Source: Inhella inkyongensis
Lineage (GTDB): Bacteria; Pseudomonadota; Gammaproteobacteria; Burkholderiales; Burkholderiaceae_C
Assembly (NCBI RefSeq): GCF_005952805.1
Contig: NZ_CP040709.1
Span: 1,054,001-1,118,000, forward strand
Direction: 5' to 3'
Length of the DNA stretch: 64,000 nt
Shown here piece by piece: positions 1-11,040 of the stretch. Position 1 is the stretch's first letter; each line of letters begins with the position of its first letter. Under the pieces are notes generated by a model that saw only the letters and a list, made by a program, of their open reading frames with translations, was not told the DNA's origin and made no database searches. Position numbers and translations under genes: made by a program.

Positions 1-372
1 CGCCGCGCACTGGCCTGGCTGGCCCAGCTGTGGGAGCGCCGCTGCGGTCGCCTCAGCATCCAGGTGTTGAACGAGTTTTATGTGGCGGCCACCCGCCAGG
101 CCAAGCCCATGATGATGGGGGACGCACGCGCCGAGGTGCGCCGCTACCAGCACTGGCAGCCCTGGCCGCAGGACGCGGCCACCTTCGAGGCCGCTTTTGC
201 CGTGGAGGCCCGCTACGGTCTGAGCTACTGGGACAGCCTGGTGCTGGCCGCGGCCCAGGCCCAGGGTTGCCGCTATGTGCTCAGTGATGAGTTGCCCGAG
301 GGGCAGAGCTTTGACGGCGTGACCGTGCTCAATCCCTTCAAGACCGGTGTGGAGGTGCTCGATGCGCCATGA
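1..372 (+). CDS. PIN-domain (VapC-like) protein, 5'-truncated by the window edge
   Basis: The frame is open from base 1 to the stop at 370-372, so the N-terminus lies outside the window. The visible part resembles the C-terminal half of VapC-type PIN ribonucleases. It has a QVLNEFYVAATR helix near the start, then YWDSLVLAAA, whose Asp at base 232 fits the third acidic metal ligand, and a late LSDEL acidic stretch. PIN proteins cleave RNA, usually as the toxin of a toxin-antitoxin pair; any antitoxin would be upstream and cannot be seen. The stop overlaps the hisC start, so the gene appears to be co-transcribed with the his genes. The family call is fairly secure; toxin activity is inferred. 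Confidence 0.7.
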   Translation, partial: RRALAWLAQLWERRCGRLSIQVLNEFYVAATRQAKPMMMGDARAEVRRYQHWQPWPQDAATFEAAFAVEARYGLSYWDSLVLAAAQAQGCRYVLSDELPEGQSFDGVTVLNPFKTGVEVLDAP

Positions 373-1447
373 CGCCATCGCAGCGCAGGTGCTGCGCCAG
401 GACGTTCAGGCCCTGCAGGCCTATGCGGTGCAGCCCTCGGCGGGTTTTATCAAGCTGGACGTGATGGAGAACCCCTATCGGCTGCCGGCGCATCTGCAGG
501 CCGAGTTGGGCCAGCGCCTGGGTGCCGTGGCGCTGAACCGCTATCCGGCCGAACGCATTGAGGACTTGCGCGCGGCCTTGGCCGCACACGCCCGGCTGCC
601 CGAAGGCTGCGCATTGATGCTGGGCAATGGCTCGGACGAGCTGATCAGCCTGCTCACCCTGGCCGTCGCCCGCCCCGGCGCCACGGTGCTGGCTCCCGAG
701 CCCAGCTTTGTGATGTACCGCCTGGCCTGCCAGCTTTTGGGTGCGCAAAGCGGTCCGCGCTTTGTGGGCCTGCCTTGCCGCGCGGAAGACTTTGCGCTGG
801 ATGTGCCGGCCCTGCTGGAGGCCATCGCCAAAGAGCGGCCGGCCCTGCTGTGGCTGGCCTACCCGAACAACCCCACCGGCACGCTCTGGGATGCCGGGGC
901 GATCGAGCAACTCATCGGTGCCATGCAGGGCCACGGCCTGGTGGTGATGGACGAGGCCTACCAGCCCTTTGCCGAGCGCGACTCGATGGACTGGCTGCGC
1001 CGCCATCCTCATGTGCTCTTGATGCGCACCCTGAGCAAATTCGGCCTGGCCGGCGTGCGCATCGGCTATCTGATGGGCCGCAGCGAGTGGGTGGCGCAAA
1101 TCGAGAAGCTGCGCCCCCCTTTCAATGTGAGCGTACTGAACGCCGAGGCCGCGTTGTTTGCGCTGGAACATGCGCAAGTCTTTGCGGAGCAGGCAGAGGC
1201 GATTCGCACTGAGCGCGAGCGCCTCTTTGGGGCGCTGCAGGCCCTGCCCGGTGTCACCCCCTTTCCCAGCCAGGCCAATATGGTGCTGGCGCGCTTTCCG
1301 GATGCCGCGGCCACCTTTGCACGGCTCAAGGGGCAGGGCATCCTGGTCAAAAACGTCGGCGGTATGCATCCGCTATTGCACAACTGCCTGCGCCTGACCG
1401 TTGGCACGCCCGCCGAGAACACCGCTTTGATCGAGGCCTTGAAATGA
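362..1447 (+). CDS. hisC: Histidinol-phosphate aminotransferase
   Basis: HisC is a PLP-dependent class I/II aminotransferase that converts imidazole acetol-phosphate and glutamate to histidinol-phosphate in the cytoplasm. The 361-residue product has YPNNPTG at about 167-173, the PLP-ring aspartate in DEAY at 197, and the Schiff-base lysine in TLSKFGLAG at about K226. I chose the ATG at 362 because the GGAGGTG ribosome site lies just upstream; an in-frame start at 347 would add only five residues. The gene overlaps the PIN stop by 11 bases and hisB through ATGA. The position before hisB-hisH-hisA-hisF supports HisC over other aminotransferases. Confidence 0.95.
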   Translation: MRHDAIAAQVLRQDVQALQAYAVQPSAGFIKLDVMENPYRLPAHLQAELGQRLGAVALNRYPAERIEDLRAALAAHARLPEGCALMLGNGSDELISLLTLAVARPGATVLAPEPSFVMYRLACQLLGAQSGPRFVGLPCRAEDFALDVPALLEAIAKERPALLWLAYPNNPTGTLWDAGAIEQLIGAMQGHGLVVMDEAYQPFAERDSMDWLRRHPHVLLMRTLSKFGLAGVRIGYLMGRSEWVAQIEKLRPPFNVSVLNAEAALFALEHAQVFAEQAEAIRTERERLFGALQALPGVTPFPSQANMVLARFPDAAATFARLKGQGILVKNVGGMHPLLHNCLRLTVGTPAENTALIEALK

Positions 1448-2055
1448 CTTGCTCCCCCGTCAATGCACGCCGTCGCGCCGAGGTCGAGCGCAACACCGCC
1501 GAGACCCAGATCCGCGTCACCCTGGACCTCGATGGCAGCGGCCAGGCCCGACTGAACTCCGGCATCGGCTTCTTTGATCACATGCTGGACCAGATCGCCC
1601 GCCATGGCCTGATCGACCTGACCGTTGAAGCTCAGGGCGATCTGCATATCGATGGTCACCACACCGTTGAGGATGTCGGCATCACGCTGGGGCAAGCTTT
1701 TGCGCAGGCCTTGGGCGACAAGCGCGGCATTCAGCGCTACGGCCACGCCTATGTGCCCTTGGATGAGGCGCTCAGCCGCGTGGTGCTCGACTGCTCGGGC
1801 CGCCCCGGACTGCATATGGATGTGCGTTTCACGGCCGGGCAGATCGGCCAGCTCGACACCCAACTGGTGTTCGAGTTTTTCCAGGGCTTCGTCAACCACG
1901 CCGGCGTCAGTCTGCACATTGACAACATCAAGGGCCAGAACGCGCACCACCAGTGCGAGACCATCTTCAAGGCCTTTGCGCGCGCCCTGCGCATGGCCAT
2001 CACGCTGGACCCGCGAAGCGCTGGCGTCATCCCTTCGACCAAGGGCAGCCTCTGA
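1444..2055 (+). CDS. hisB: Imidazoleglycerol-phosphate dehydratase
   Basis: HisB dehydrates imidazoleglycerol-phosphate to imidazole acetol-phosphate, the step before HisC. At 203 residues it is the monofunctional form, without the phosphatase domain found in enterics. The two metal-binding signatures are visible: [10 protein letters not shown] around residue 70 and NAHHQCE around residue 166. The ATG overlaps the hisC stop (ATGA) and the TGA overlaps the hisH start, so translation is probably coupled on both sides. Confidence 0.97.
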   Translation: MTCSPVNARRRAEVERNTAETQIRVTLDLDGSGQARLNSGIGFFDHMLDQIARHGLIDLTVEAQGDLHIDGHHTVEDVGITLGQAFAQALGDKRGIQRYGHAYVPLDEALSRVVLDCSGRPGLHMDVRFTAGQIGQLDTQLVFEFFQGFVNHAGVSLHIDNIKGQNAHHQCETIFKAFARALRMAITLDPRSAGVIPSTKGSL

Positions 2056-2726
2056 TGCCCACCGTGCTCGTCCTCGACTACGGCATGGGCAATCTGCGCT
2101 CGGTGGCGCAGGCTGTGCGCGCGGCGGCGCAGGGCCTGGCGCTGGACGTCGTGGTCGGGCATGAGGTCGCCCAGGTGCAGGCAGCCGATCGCATCGTGCT
2201 GCCCGGCCAGGGCGCGATGCGCGACTGCATGGCGCACTTCGCCGCCAGCGGCGCTCAGGCCGCGGTGCTGCAGGCGGTGGCCCAGGGCAAGCCCTTGATG
2301 GGGGTGTGTGTGGGCATGCAGATGCTGCTGGAACACAGCGAGGAGCAGGACACGCCAGGTCTGGGCCTGCTGCCGGGGCGGGTGCGTCGCTTCGATCTGG
2401 CGGGCCGCGTGCAAAGCGATGGCAGCCGCTTCAAGGTGCCGCAGATGGGCTGGAACCGGGTTCGCATGAGCCGTGAACACCCCTGCTGGGAAGGGATTCC
2501 GAGCGGTTCGCACTTCTACTTTGTGCACAGCTACTTCGCTGAGCCGGCGCGGGCCGAGGACGTGGCTGCCCGCACCGACTACGGCGGCGACTTCGCCTGT
2601 GCGCTGGCCCGGGATAACATTTTTGCCACGCAATTCCACCCCGAGAAAAGCGCAGACTTGGGCCTGCGCCTCTACCGCAACTTCCTCACCTGGACGCCAT
2701 GCTCCTCATCCCTGCCATCGACCTGA
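2055..2726 (+). CDS. hisH: Imidazole glycerol phosphate synthase, glutamine amidotransferase subunit
   Basis: HisH hydrolyses glutamine and channels ammonia to HisF. The class I glutamine amidotransferase triad is visible: nucleophile C85 in GVCVGMQM, and H195 and E197 in ATQFHPEKS. The ATG at 2055 overlaps the hisB stop and directly precedes [12 protein letters not shown], the usual start of the family; a longer frame from 1953 would run inside hisB. The C-terminus extends past the usual end and overlaps hisA by 28 bases, so the last nine or so residues are probably an untidy tail. The partner hisF lies two genes downstream. Confidence 0.96.
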   Translation: MPTVLVLDYGMGNLRSVAQAVRAAAQGLALDVVVGHEVAQVQAADRIVLPGQGAMRDCMAHFAASGAQAAVLQAVAQGKPLMGVCVGMQMLLEHSEEQDTPGLGLLPGRVRRFDLAGRVQSDGSRFKVPQMGWNRVRMSREHPCWEGIPSGSHFYFVHSYFAEPARAEDVAARTDYGGDFACALARDNIFATQFHPEKSADLGLRLYRNFLTWTPCSSSLPST

Positions 2727-3439
2727 AGGACGGCCACTGCGTGCGCCTGGCTCAGGGCGACATGAATGCTGCAACCACCTTTGGAGAAGACCCGGCCGCA
2801 ATGGCGCGGCGCTGGCTGGATGCCGGCGCCCGGCGCCTGCACCTGGTCGATCTGAATGGCGCATTCGCCGGCAAACCCGTCAATGAGGCGGCGGTCAAGT
2901 CCATCCTGCGCGAAGTGGGTGATCAGATCCCGGTGCAACTGGGTGGCGGCATCCGCGACCTCGACACCATCGAGCGCTATCTGGATGACGGCATCAGCGC
3001 CGTCATCATCGGCACGGCGGCCGTGAAGAACCCGGGCTTCATCCGTGACGCCTGCACCGCCTTTGGCGGCCACATCTGGGTGGGCCTGGATGCACGCGAT
3101 GGCAAGGTGGCCACCGAGGGCTGGAGCAAGCTCAGCGGGCACGAGGTCGGTGACCTGGCCAAGAAGTTCGAGGACTACGGTATCGAGGGTGTGATCTATA
3201 CCGACATCGGTCGCGACGGCATGCTCAGCGGCATCAATATCGAGGCCACGGTGCGCCTGGCTCAACAGTTGAGTATCCCGGTGGTGGCCAGCGGCGGCCT
3301 GGCGGGTTGGGCCGACATTGAGGCCCTGTGCAAGGTCGAGGACGAGGGCATCAGCGGCGTGATCTGTGGCAAGGCCATCTACACCGGCGCGCTCGATTTG
3401 GCCGAGGCGCAGGCGCGCGCCGACGCGCTGGCGACCTGA
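2699..3439 (+). CDS. hisA: Phosphoribosylformimino-5-aminoimidazole carboxamide ribotide isomerase
   Basis: HisA is the TIM-barrel isomerase that opens the ribose ring of ProFAR to give PRFAR, the substrate of HisF-HisH. The 246-residue product starts [11 protein letters not shown] with catalytic Asp8, and has the second catalytic aspartate in YTDIGRDG near residue 169. The phosphate-binding loops LGGGIRDL and VASGGL are present. It begins inside the last codons of hisH and ends 12 bases before hisF. Confidence 0.97.
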   Translation: MLLIPAIDLKDGHCVRLAQGDMNAATTFGEDPAAMARRWLDAGARRLHLVDLNGAFAGKPVNEAAVKSILREVGDQIPVQLGGGIRDLDTIERYLDDGISAVIIGTAAVKNPGFIRDACTAFGGHIWVGLDARDGKVATEGWSKLSGHEVGDLAKKFEDYGIEGVIYTDIGRDGMLSGINIEATVRLAQQLSIPVVASGGLAGWADIEALCKVEDEGISGVICGKAIYTGALDLAEAQARADALAT

Positions 3440-3451
3440 TGCTGACGAACT

Positions 3452-4210
3452 GTGCTGACTAAGCGAATCATTCCCTGCCTGGACGTCAAGGGCGGTCGTG
3501 TCGTCAAAGGGGTGAATTTCGTCGGCCTGCGTGACGCGGGCGACCCGGTAGAAGCCGCGGCGCGCTACAACGAACAGGGTGCCGACGAACTGACCTTCTT
3601 GGATATCACCGCGACCGTTGATGGGCGTGACCTGATCCTGCCCATCATCGAGGCGGTGGCCGATCAGGTCTTCATTCCGCTGACCGTGGGCGGCGGCGTG
3701 CGCGAAGTGGCCGATGTGCGTCGCCTGCTGAACGCCGGGGCCGACAAGGTCAGCTTCAACTCGGCGGCGGTGGCACGCCCTCAGCTCATTCGCGAATGTG
3801 CGGACAAATATGGCTCGCAGTGCATCGTGGTCGCGATTGATGCGAAGGCCAATGATCGCCAGGGCTGGAACGTCTACACCCACGGCGGGCGCCAGGACAC
3901 CGGGCTGGATGCCGTGGCCTGGGCGCAGCAGTTGCAGGCCCTGGGTGCCGGTGAAATTCTGCTCACCAGCATGGACCGAGATGGCACGCGTGCCGGCTTC
4001 AATCTGGCGCTCACTCGCGCCGTCAGCGATGCCGTCGATGTGCCCGTGATCGCCAGTGGCGGAGTGGGCACGTTGCAGCACCTGGTCGATGGCATTCGCG
4101 AGGGCGGAGCGGATGCGGTGCTGGCGGCCAGCATCTTTCACGATGGCCAGCACACGGTGGGCGAGGCCAAGGCCTTCATGCGCGCAGCGGGCATTGAGGT
4201 CAGGCTTTGA
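3452..4210 (+). CDS. hisF: Imidazole glycerol phosphate synthase cyclase subunit
   Basis: HisF is the TIM-barrel cyclase that uses ammonia from HisH to turn PRFAR into imidazoleglycerol-phosphate and AICAR. Catalytic Asp11 (IPCLDVKGG) and Asp130 (VVAIDAK) are present, as are the phosphate loops VGGGVRE and ASGGVG. The start is GTG at 3452; the nearby ATG at 3439 is out of frame and stops after seven codons. The last codon and stop overlap the TTG start of rsmD. In many Burkholderiales hisI and hisE follow hisF; here they do not. Confidence 0.97.
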   Translation: MLTKRIIPCLDVKGGRVVKGVNFVGLRDAGDPVEAAARYNEQGADELTFLDITATVDGRDLILPIIEAVADQVFIPLTVGGGVREVADVRRLLNAGADKVSFNSAAVARPQLIRECADKYGSQCIVVAIDAKANDRQGWNVYTHGGRQDTGLDAVAWAQQLQALGAGEILLTSMDRDGTRAGFNLALTRAVSDAVDVPVIASGGVGTLQHLVDGIREGGADAVLAASIFHDGQHTVGEAKAFMRAAGIEVRL

Positions 4211-4760
4211 AGAAGTCGGTTGGCGAAGTCCGCATCGTTGGCGGCGTTTGGCGCCGCTCCAAGCTGCCGGTGTTGGATCTGCCGGGCCTGCGCCCGACCG
4301 GCGACCGCCTGCGCGAGACCCTGTTCAACTGGCTGGGCCAGGACCTTGGCGGTTGGCGGGTGTTGGATGCCTTTGCGGGCAGCGGTGCGCTGGGCCTGGA
4401 GGCGGCGTCGCGCGGCGCCAGCCGAGTGCAGTTGATCGAGCGTGACTCCAAGGCCGCAGCCAGCCTGCGCCAGGTGCTTACGCGCTTGCCCGGCGCGGCC
4501 GAGCGGGTGCAGGTTCAGTGTGGCGATGCCTTCGCCGCGCTGCGAGGCGGGCCCTTTGATCTGATCCTGCTCGATCCGCCATTTGAGGCGGATTGGTTCG
4601 AACGTGCGCTGAGTGCGGCCGTGCCGGCCCTGAGTGATAACGGCTGGGTCTATTTGGAGGCACCGCGCGAGCTGACACCGCCGGTCGGGCTGCATCTCCA
4701 TCGGCATGTAAAGGCCGGTGCCACCCATGCCCACCTTTTCAAGCAGGACAATCCTGGCCC

Positions 4761-4764
<4 letters not shown>
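4207..4764 (+). CDS. rsmD: 16S rRNA (guanine(966)-N(2))-methyltransferase
   Basis: RsmD methylates G966 of 16S rRNA during 30S assembly, using S-adenosylmethionine. The Rossmann SAM loop is [13 protein letters not shown], and the N2-methyltransferase catalytic motif DPPF is at about 123-126. The length of 185 residues is normal. The start is TTG at 4207, embedded in the hisF stop (TTTGA), so translation depends on coupling to the his operon. It is followed by coaD with an ATGA overlap, a pairing conserved in many proteobacteria. Confidence 0.93.
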
Positions 4765-7055
<2,291 letters not shown>

Positions 7056-7110
7056 CCCAGTTTGATCCGGCCATGATGCCAGAGCAGTTTGACGGGACGC
7101 GGCTCTGGAC

Positions 7111-7608
7111 TTACGGGTTTGCCCGCGCCTTGCGCGGCTCGTCTTTCTGGGGTTTGCGCTGCTTCTTTTGCGCGGCCTTGGCCTTGCTGCCCTGTGCGGG
7201 TGATGAGGCGGGCTGGGGGGTGCTCAAGCCGGCGGCGCCGGGCCGGGCCTGGGACTCAAAGCGCTCGCGCTGACGCTGCAGCTGTTCGGCGGCCCTGGCG
7301 TCAGCGGCGGCGCGGCGGCGAGCAGCCTCGGTCTGGGCCGGGTCGACCGGGTCGGTCGGGAGGGCAGACTGCGAGGATGCCTGACCCGGTGGGCACGGTC
7401 GATCCGTGAGCAGGCGACCCTCGGGGCCACAGCGGTACAGCTGGGGGGCTTGGGCCAGTGCTTGTGCAAGGGCTGGCGTCCCGCTCAGCAGCAGAAAGAT
7501 GCTGAGTAAGGCGGGCGCTAGGAGCGTGGGCGGCAGAAACTCCAGCCCGCGCCGGGGCGAGTTGCGGGGCCAGTCTAGACGCCGGGGAGGCGTGTGGCGG
7601 GCCCCCAC
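7111..7608 (-). CDS. DUF4124-like secreted protein with a basic C-terminus; start uncertain
   Basis: The confident part starts with a hydrophobic signal sequence (LLAPALLSIFLLLSG, then ALAQ cleavage) followed by QLYRCGPEGRLLTDRPC, a DUF4124-like segment of betaproteobacterial secreted proteins. The rest is an Ala/Gln/Arg-rich, probably helical stretch ending in a Lys/Arg-rich tail. Function is unknown. The start is unclear because the 5' end lies inside the 270-bp inverted-repeat element: GTG at 7608 is in frame, while the reading frame stays open back to ATG 7803 inside the end of pth. The element may have replaced the original start region. Confidence 0.6.
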   Translation of the reverse strand: MGARHTPPRRLDWPRNSPRRGLEFLPPTLLAPALLSIFLLLSGTPALAQALAQAPQLYRCGPEGRLLTDRPCPPGQASSQSALPTDPVDPAQTEAARRRAAADARAAEQLQRQRERFESQARPGAAGLSTPQPASSPAQGSKAKAAQKKQRKPQKDEPRKARANP

Positions 7609-7789
7609 AACGAGCCGGCAACGACGAATGGCCCCGCAATTCGCCCCGGCCCACGGGGTTTCCATTCCCAAGGGGCTGATGCGTCGTTGCGCCGCTTGCC
7701 CGGGCGGCCAGCCCGGGCTGCGCGCCGCGCCTAGCCTGACCCCCTTGGGGATGAAAACGCGGCGCTGGATTTCTGCCGCCCACGCTCCT
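7520..7789. mobile_element. MITE-like element, 270 bp, 20-bp perfect terminal inverted repeats
   Basis: The plus strand begins AGGAGCGTGGGCGGCAGAAA (7520-7539) and the element ends with its exact reverse complement at 7770-7789. The four bases CGCT flank both sides (7516-7519 and 7790-7793), as a target-site duplication would. There is no transposase. Inside are further inverted repeats: 7551-7572 with 7629-7650 (22 bp, one mismatch), 7617-7635 with about 7672-7690, and 7659-7680 with about 7735-7757, plus a GCCCGGGC pair near 7699-7718. It starts 11 bp after the pth stop and runs into the 5' end of the DUF4124-like gene. Confidence 0.75.
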
Positions 7790-7799
7790 CGCTGCCACA

Positions 7800-8426
7800 T
7801 CATGCGCTGGCCTCGGGCCCCTCCGCCGCCGGTTTGCGCGCCGGCTTGGGGCGCTGCGGTTTGGCGTGCAGGGCTTGGGTGGCGCGGTCGAACTCGCCCG
7901 CCAGCAGCAAGGGCAGGGCGGGCAGGCTTTTGTGGATGCAGTCCTGCAGCAGATCGCGTTCGGCTGCCGGCGCGCGGCGCAGCACATAGCCGGCCACCGC
8001 ATCGCGCTGGCCCGGATGGCCGATGCCAAGGCGCAGGCGCCAGAAGTCCTGCGAGCCCAACTGGGCCGCCATATCCTTGAGCCCGTTGTGCCCGGCCGCA
8101 CTGCCGCCCCGCTTGAGCTTCATCTCGCCGGGCGGCAGGTCCAACTCATCGTGCGCGACCAGGATCTCCTGCGGCTGAATCTTGAAGAAGCGCGCCAGCG
8201 CCGCCACCGACTTGCCCGAAAGATTCATGTAGGTCATCGGCTCCAGCAGCCAGACATCGCCCTGTGCCGTGCGCGCCCGCGCGGCCAGGCCGAAGTAACT
8301 GCGTTCGGCCTGCAGCGAGACCTTGAGTTCGCGCGCCACCGCATCCACCCAGGCAAAGCCGGCGTTGTGGCGGGTGTCTTCGTATTCAGTGCCCGGGTTG
8401 CCCAGGCCAACCAGCATTCGCAACAT
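7800..8426 (-). CDS. pth: Peptidyl-tRNA hydrolase
   Basis: Pth releases tRNA from peptidyl-tRNAs that drop off ribosomes. The N-terminus is [20 protein letters not shown] with the catalytic His in HNAG, followed by the conserved [10 protein letters not shown] and [10 protein letters not shown] motifs. At 208 residues it is slightly long because of a basic Ala/Lys/Pro tail. In related bacteria pth usually sits just after rplY; here rplY is about 15 kb away on the same strand, with the pilus locus between them. Its ATG (8424-8426) overlaps an alternative start of the divergent mshI gene. Confidence 0.96.
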   Translation of the reverse strand: MLRMLVGLGNPGTEYEDTRHNAGFAWVDAVARELKVSLQAERSYFGLAARARTAQGDVWLLEPMTYMNLSGKSVAALARFFKIQPQEILVAHDELDLPPGEMKLKRGGSAAGHNGLKDMAAQLGSQDFWRLRLGIGHPGQRDAVAGYVLRRAPAAERDLLQDCIHKSLPALPLLLAGEFDRATQALHAKPQRPKPARKPAAEGPEASA

Positions 8427-8502
8427 GGGGGGGGATTATCCGGAGCAGGGTGATACTGCTGACGCTGAAATACTCCGGCTGTGTGCTGAGGAGATTACTG
8501 GC

Positions 8503-9432
8503 TTGCTACGCGCTCGATCGGAACCCGGCTGGACGGCCCTGCTGCCCTTGGGCGAGAGCCTGCGTGCCGCGCATCTGGTGGCGGGCAAAGGCGGCCAGCC
8601 GCCCCGCCTGATCTGGACCTGGCAGGGGGCCTGGGGTGAGGACGAGGAACTCTGCGCGGCCACCTTGTCGGCCCTGCGGCGCGCCCATCCCACTCAGACC
8701 CGGCGCGTGTGGCTGCTGGAGCGCGCCCACTACCAGATCGTGCCCACCGAGGCGCCGCCCGAGTTGCCCGCTGCCGAGTGGCGCGATGCCCTGCGTTGGC
8801 AGCTCAAGGGCCAAATCGAGTTCGCCGCTGAGGATGCGGCCTTGGACCTGCTGCGCATTCCGGTGGATCCGGCGCAACGCCGTCAGACGCCTCTGCTGGC
8901 GGTGCTGGCACCCAAGGCGCGCCTGCGTCCCTGGGTCGAGGCCTGTGAGCAGGCGCGGCTGCCGCTGGCCGCCATCGACATTCCCGAAACCGCATTGCGC
9001 AATGTCTGTGGCCGCTTGGAGCCTGCTGGGCGCGCCCAGGCCCTGCTGAGTTTTGGCAGCGGTCAGGGGGCGCTGGTCGTGACCCAGGACGGCGAATTGC
9101 TGATGTATCGCCAGATTGAGTTGAGCGCCGAGACCCTGGTGCACGACGACGACGCCCGCCGCGAGGCCGCGTTGGACCGGGCGGCCCTGGAAGTGCAGCG
9201 CACGCTGGACAGCTTTGAGCGCAGCTTCAGTCACCTCAGCCTGGGGCGGGTGCTGGTGGCGCCCGGGCCGGGCATGGCGGCCCTGGTGGCTCATCTGGGC
9301 GGCCTGGTGGCCACAAAGGTTGAGGTGCTGGACCTGGCCACCGTGCTGGATCTGACGGCCGAGCCCGGTCTGCAGGGCGCCGAAGGCGCGCGCTGGCTGC
9401 TGGCCCTGGGCGCGGCCCTGCGCGAGGACTGA
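8503..9432 (+). CDS. mshI: MSHA pilus biogenesis protein MshI (PilM-like actin fold)
   Basis: This is the first gene of the pilus locus and a PilM/GspL-cytoplasmic-like protein, expected to sit at the cytoplasmic face and bind the N-terminus of the next, PilN-like protein. Visible features are the WLLERAHYQIVPTEAPPELP segment and LLSFGSGQGALVVTQDG, which suits the actin-like phosphate region. I prefer the TTG at 8503 because GAGGAGA lies 8 bases upstream; ATG 8425 is also in frame but shares CATG with the divergent pth start and would leave no room for promoters. Family assignment rests on order and weak similarity. Confidence 0.75.
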   Translation: MLRARSEPGWTALLPLGESLRAAHLVAGKGGQPPRLIWTWQGAWGEDEELCAATLSALRRAHPTQTRRVWLLERAHYQIVPTEAPPELPAAEWRDALRWQLKGQIEFAAEDAALDLLRIPVDPAQRRQTPLLAVLAPKARLRPWVEACEQARLPLAAIDIPETALRNVCGRLEPAGRAQALLSFGSGQGALVVTQDGELLMYRQIELSAETLVHDDDARREAALDRAALEVQRTLDSFERSFSHLSLGRVLVAPGPGMAALVAHLGGLVATKVEVLDLATVLDLTAEPGLQGAEGARWLLALGAALRED

Positions 9433-9437
9433 CGCGC

Positions 9438-10034
9438 ATGGCCCAGCAACTCAATCTCTTTGACCCCAGCCTGCGCCCCGAGCAGCGTTGGTTGCGCGCC
9501 AGCACGGCACTGATCCTTTTGGTCCTGATGGCCCTGTTGCTGTGGGGCGCCAGTCTGGCACTGCGGCAGGCCGCGCGCAGCACGGAACAGCAAGCGGCGA
9601 CCCGCGAGGCTGAGCTGCGCACGCTGAGTGCCGCGCTGCAGGCCACGCCAGATGGCGCCCAGATGCAGACCTTGGAGCAATTGCGGCAGCAGCTGGCCCA
9701 AGCGCAACAGTGGGAGATCCAGATGCGCACCTTGCCCGCCGCGCCGGCCGGGCAGCAGGTGCTGGAAGCGCTGGCCCAGGCCAGCGGCGATGAAATCTGG
9801 CTCACGCAGATGCAGTGGCAGGCCAGGGATGCTCAGCTGTCGCTGGAGGGGCGCCTGATGGAGCCCAAGCGCCTGCCGCTTTATCTGCGCCGCTTGGAGG
9901 CCCAGCCGGCATTGCGTGGCCAGTCCTTCTTGCGGGTGCAGCTGCGCCCCGCGCCCGATTCGGTGGACGCGGCTGTGCCGGGTCCGGCTCACTTTCAGCT
10001 GCACAGCAGCCCCAGCCTGGCGGGAACGCAATGA
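9438..10034 (+). CDS. PilN-like inner-membrane pilus assembly protein
   Basis: The 198-residue protein starts QQLNLFDPSLRP, the kind of short N-terminal motif that PilN proteins use to bind PilM. One transmembrane helix follows at about 25-45 (ALILLVLMALLLWGASLAL), then a coiled coil and a small C-terminal alpha/beta domain. It matches the second half of the MshI/MshI2 module of MSHA systems. It begins five bases after mshI and overlaps mshJ through ATGA. It probably links the cytoplasmic and periplasmic parts of the machine. Confidence 0.75.
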   Translation: MAQQLNLFDPSLRPEQRWLRASTALILLVLMALLLWGASLALRQAARSTEQQAATREAELRTLSAALQATPDGAQMQTLEQLRQQLAQAQQWEIQMRTLPAAPAGQQVLEALAQASGDEIWLTQMQWQARDAQLSLEGRLMEPKRLPLYLRRLEAQPALRGQSFLRVQLRPAPDSVDAAVPGPAHFQLHSSPSLAGTQ

Positions 10035-10669
10035 AGAAGCCCACTGAGCTGCAGCGATTGCGGGCCCTGGGGGCTGCCTTCGATCGGCGCCCCAAGCGCG
10101 AACGGTGGTTGATGTTGGGCGCAGGGCTGGCCCTGTTGCTGGCCTTGGGCGACGCGCTCTGGCTGGCCCCTGCCCTCAAGGCCTACAAGGCAGCGCAAGG
10201 CCGGCTCGCCCAGGCCGAGCAAGCCTTGGCGCAGACGCGCCAGCTCAAGGACCAGACCGAGCGCGAGCAGCTGGTGGCCCAGCAGCAGCGTGCGGCCGAG
10301 ATCCAAGCTTTGCAGCAACGCCTGCAGGCCTTGCAGGGCCAGCCGGCCGCCCTGGAAGGGCCGCGCATGCTGGCCGTGCTGGAGGAGTTGGTGCAACGCC
10401 AGGGCAGTGCACTGAGCCTGCGCGCACTCAGTGCCTTGCCCGCCGCCAGCCCGGCGGCCTCGGCGCAACCGCCGCTCTATCGCCATGCCGTGGAGGTGGT
10501 GCTGGTGGGTTCTTACGCTGCCCTGCACCGCTACGTGCAGGAGCTGGCCCAGGCTGAGTCACGCATGCGCGTGCGCAGCATGGCTTTTGTGGTGCGCCAG
10601 CACCCCGAGATCGAAATGACCCTGCAGATCGAGACCCTGAGCCCGCAGGCGGCCTGGCTGACGCTATGA
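10031..10669 (+). CDS. mshJ: MSHA biogenesis protein MshJ (PilO/GspM-like)
   Basis: The 212-residue protein has a basic N-terminus, one transmembrane segment at about 38-52 (LMLGAGLALLLALGDALWLA), a long Gln/Ala-rich coiled coil at about 55-110, and a C-terminal ferredoxin-like periplasmic domain, the architecture of PilO/GspM/MshJ proteins. The ATG at 10031 overlaps the previous stop, and the TGA overlaps the mshK start. It should form the inner-membrane alignment complex with the PilN-like protein. Confidence 0.78.
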   Translation: MKKPTELQRLRALGAAFDRRPKRERWLMLGAGLALLLALGDALWLAPALKAYKAAQGRLAQAEQALAQTRQLKDQTEREQLVAQQQRAAEIQALQQRLQALQGQPAALEGPRMLAVLEELVQRQGSALSLRALSALPAASPAASAQPPLYRHAVEVVLVGSYAALHRYVQELAQAESRMRVRSMAFVVRQHPEIEMTLQIETLSPQAAWLTL

Positions 10670-11040
10670 GGCTGCCGCGACTTCTGCTGAGCTGGGCCGT
10701 GCTGAGCGGGGCGACGGCAGCCTGCGCCTTGCCCGACCCGACCCAACCGCCGGCCCGGCTGGCTGGTCCGGCCGGCGCGGTGGCGGGCCCGTCGGGTTCC
10801 GGTGACTGGGCCCCTTTGGCGCCGCCCGCTCGGCCGGTGCTGCAAAGCCTGCGCCTGGGGCCGCGCCCCAGTGCGCTCATCGACGGCCAGTTGCGCCAAC
10901 CCGGCGAGCGCTTGGGCGCCTATGTGCTGCTGCGCATCGAAACGGATGCCGTGGTGTTGCGCGACGAGCAGGCCCGAATTCACCGCATCCTGTTGCTGCC
11001 CGCTCCGGCCAGCACGCCCCGCAAAGAGGTCCGCCCATGA
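10666..11040 (+). CDS. mshK: MSHA biogenesis protein MshK (PilP/GspC-like)
   Basis: A 124-residue secreted protein with an N-terminal hydrophobic leader (LLLSWAVLSGATAACA) followed by DPTQPP, the conserved Asp-Pro-Thr element of MshK proteins. The C-terminal part (VLQSLRLGPRPSALIDGQ) resembles the small HR/PilP-like domain that contacts the secretin. It sits immediately before mshL and overlaps it by four bases, as in Vibrio MSHA loci. Confidence 0.75.
   Translation: MRLPRLLLSWAVLSGATAACALPDPTQPPARLAGPAGAVAGPSGSGDWAPLAPPARPVLQSLRLGPRPSALIDGQLRQPGERLGAYVLLRIETDAVVLRDEQARIHRILLLPAPASTPRKEVRP

Noticed and set aside
2672..4153. Long open frame opposite hisA-hisF (493 codons) and similar ones elsewhere
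   Set aside because: High GC gives long antisense frames; the opposite strands encode clear conserved enzymes.
7609..7803. N-terminal extension of the DUF4124-like protein to ATG 7803
   Set aside because: The extra 65 codons lie in the inverted-repeat element and have no sign of protein constraint; a signal peptide would then be internal.
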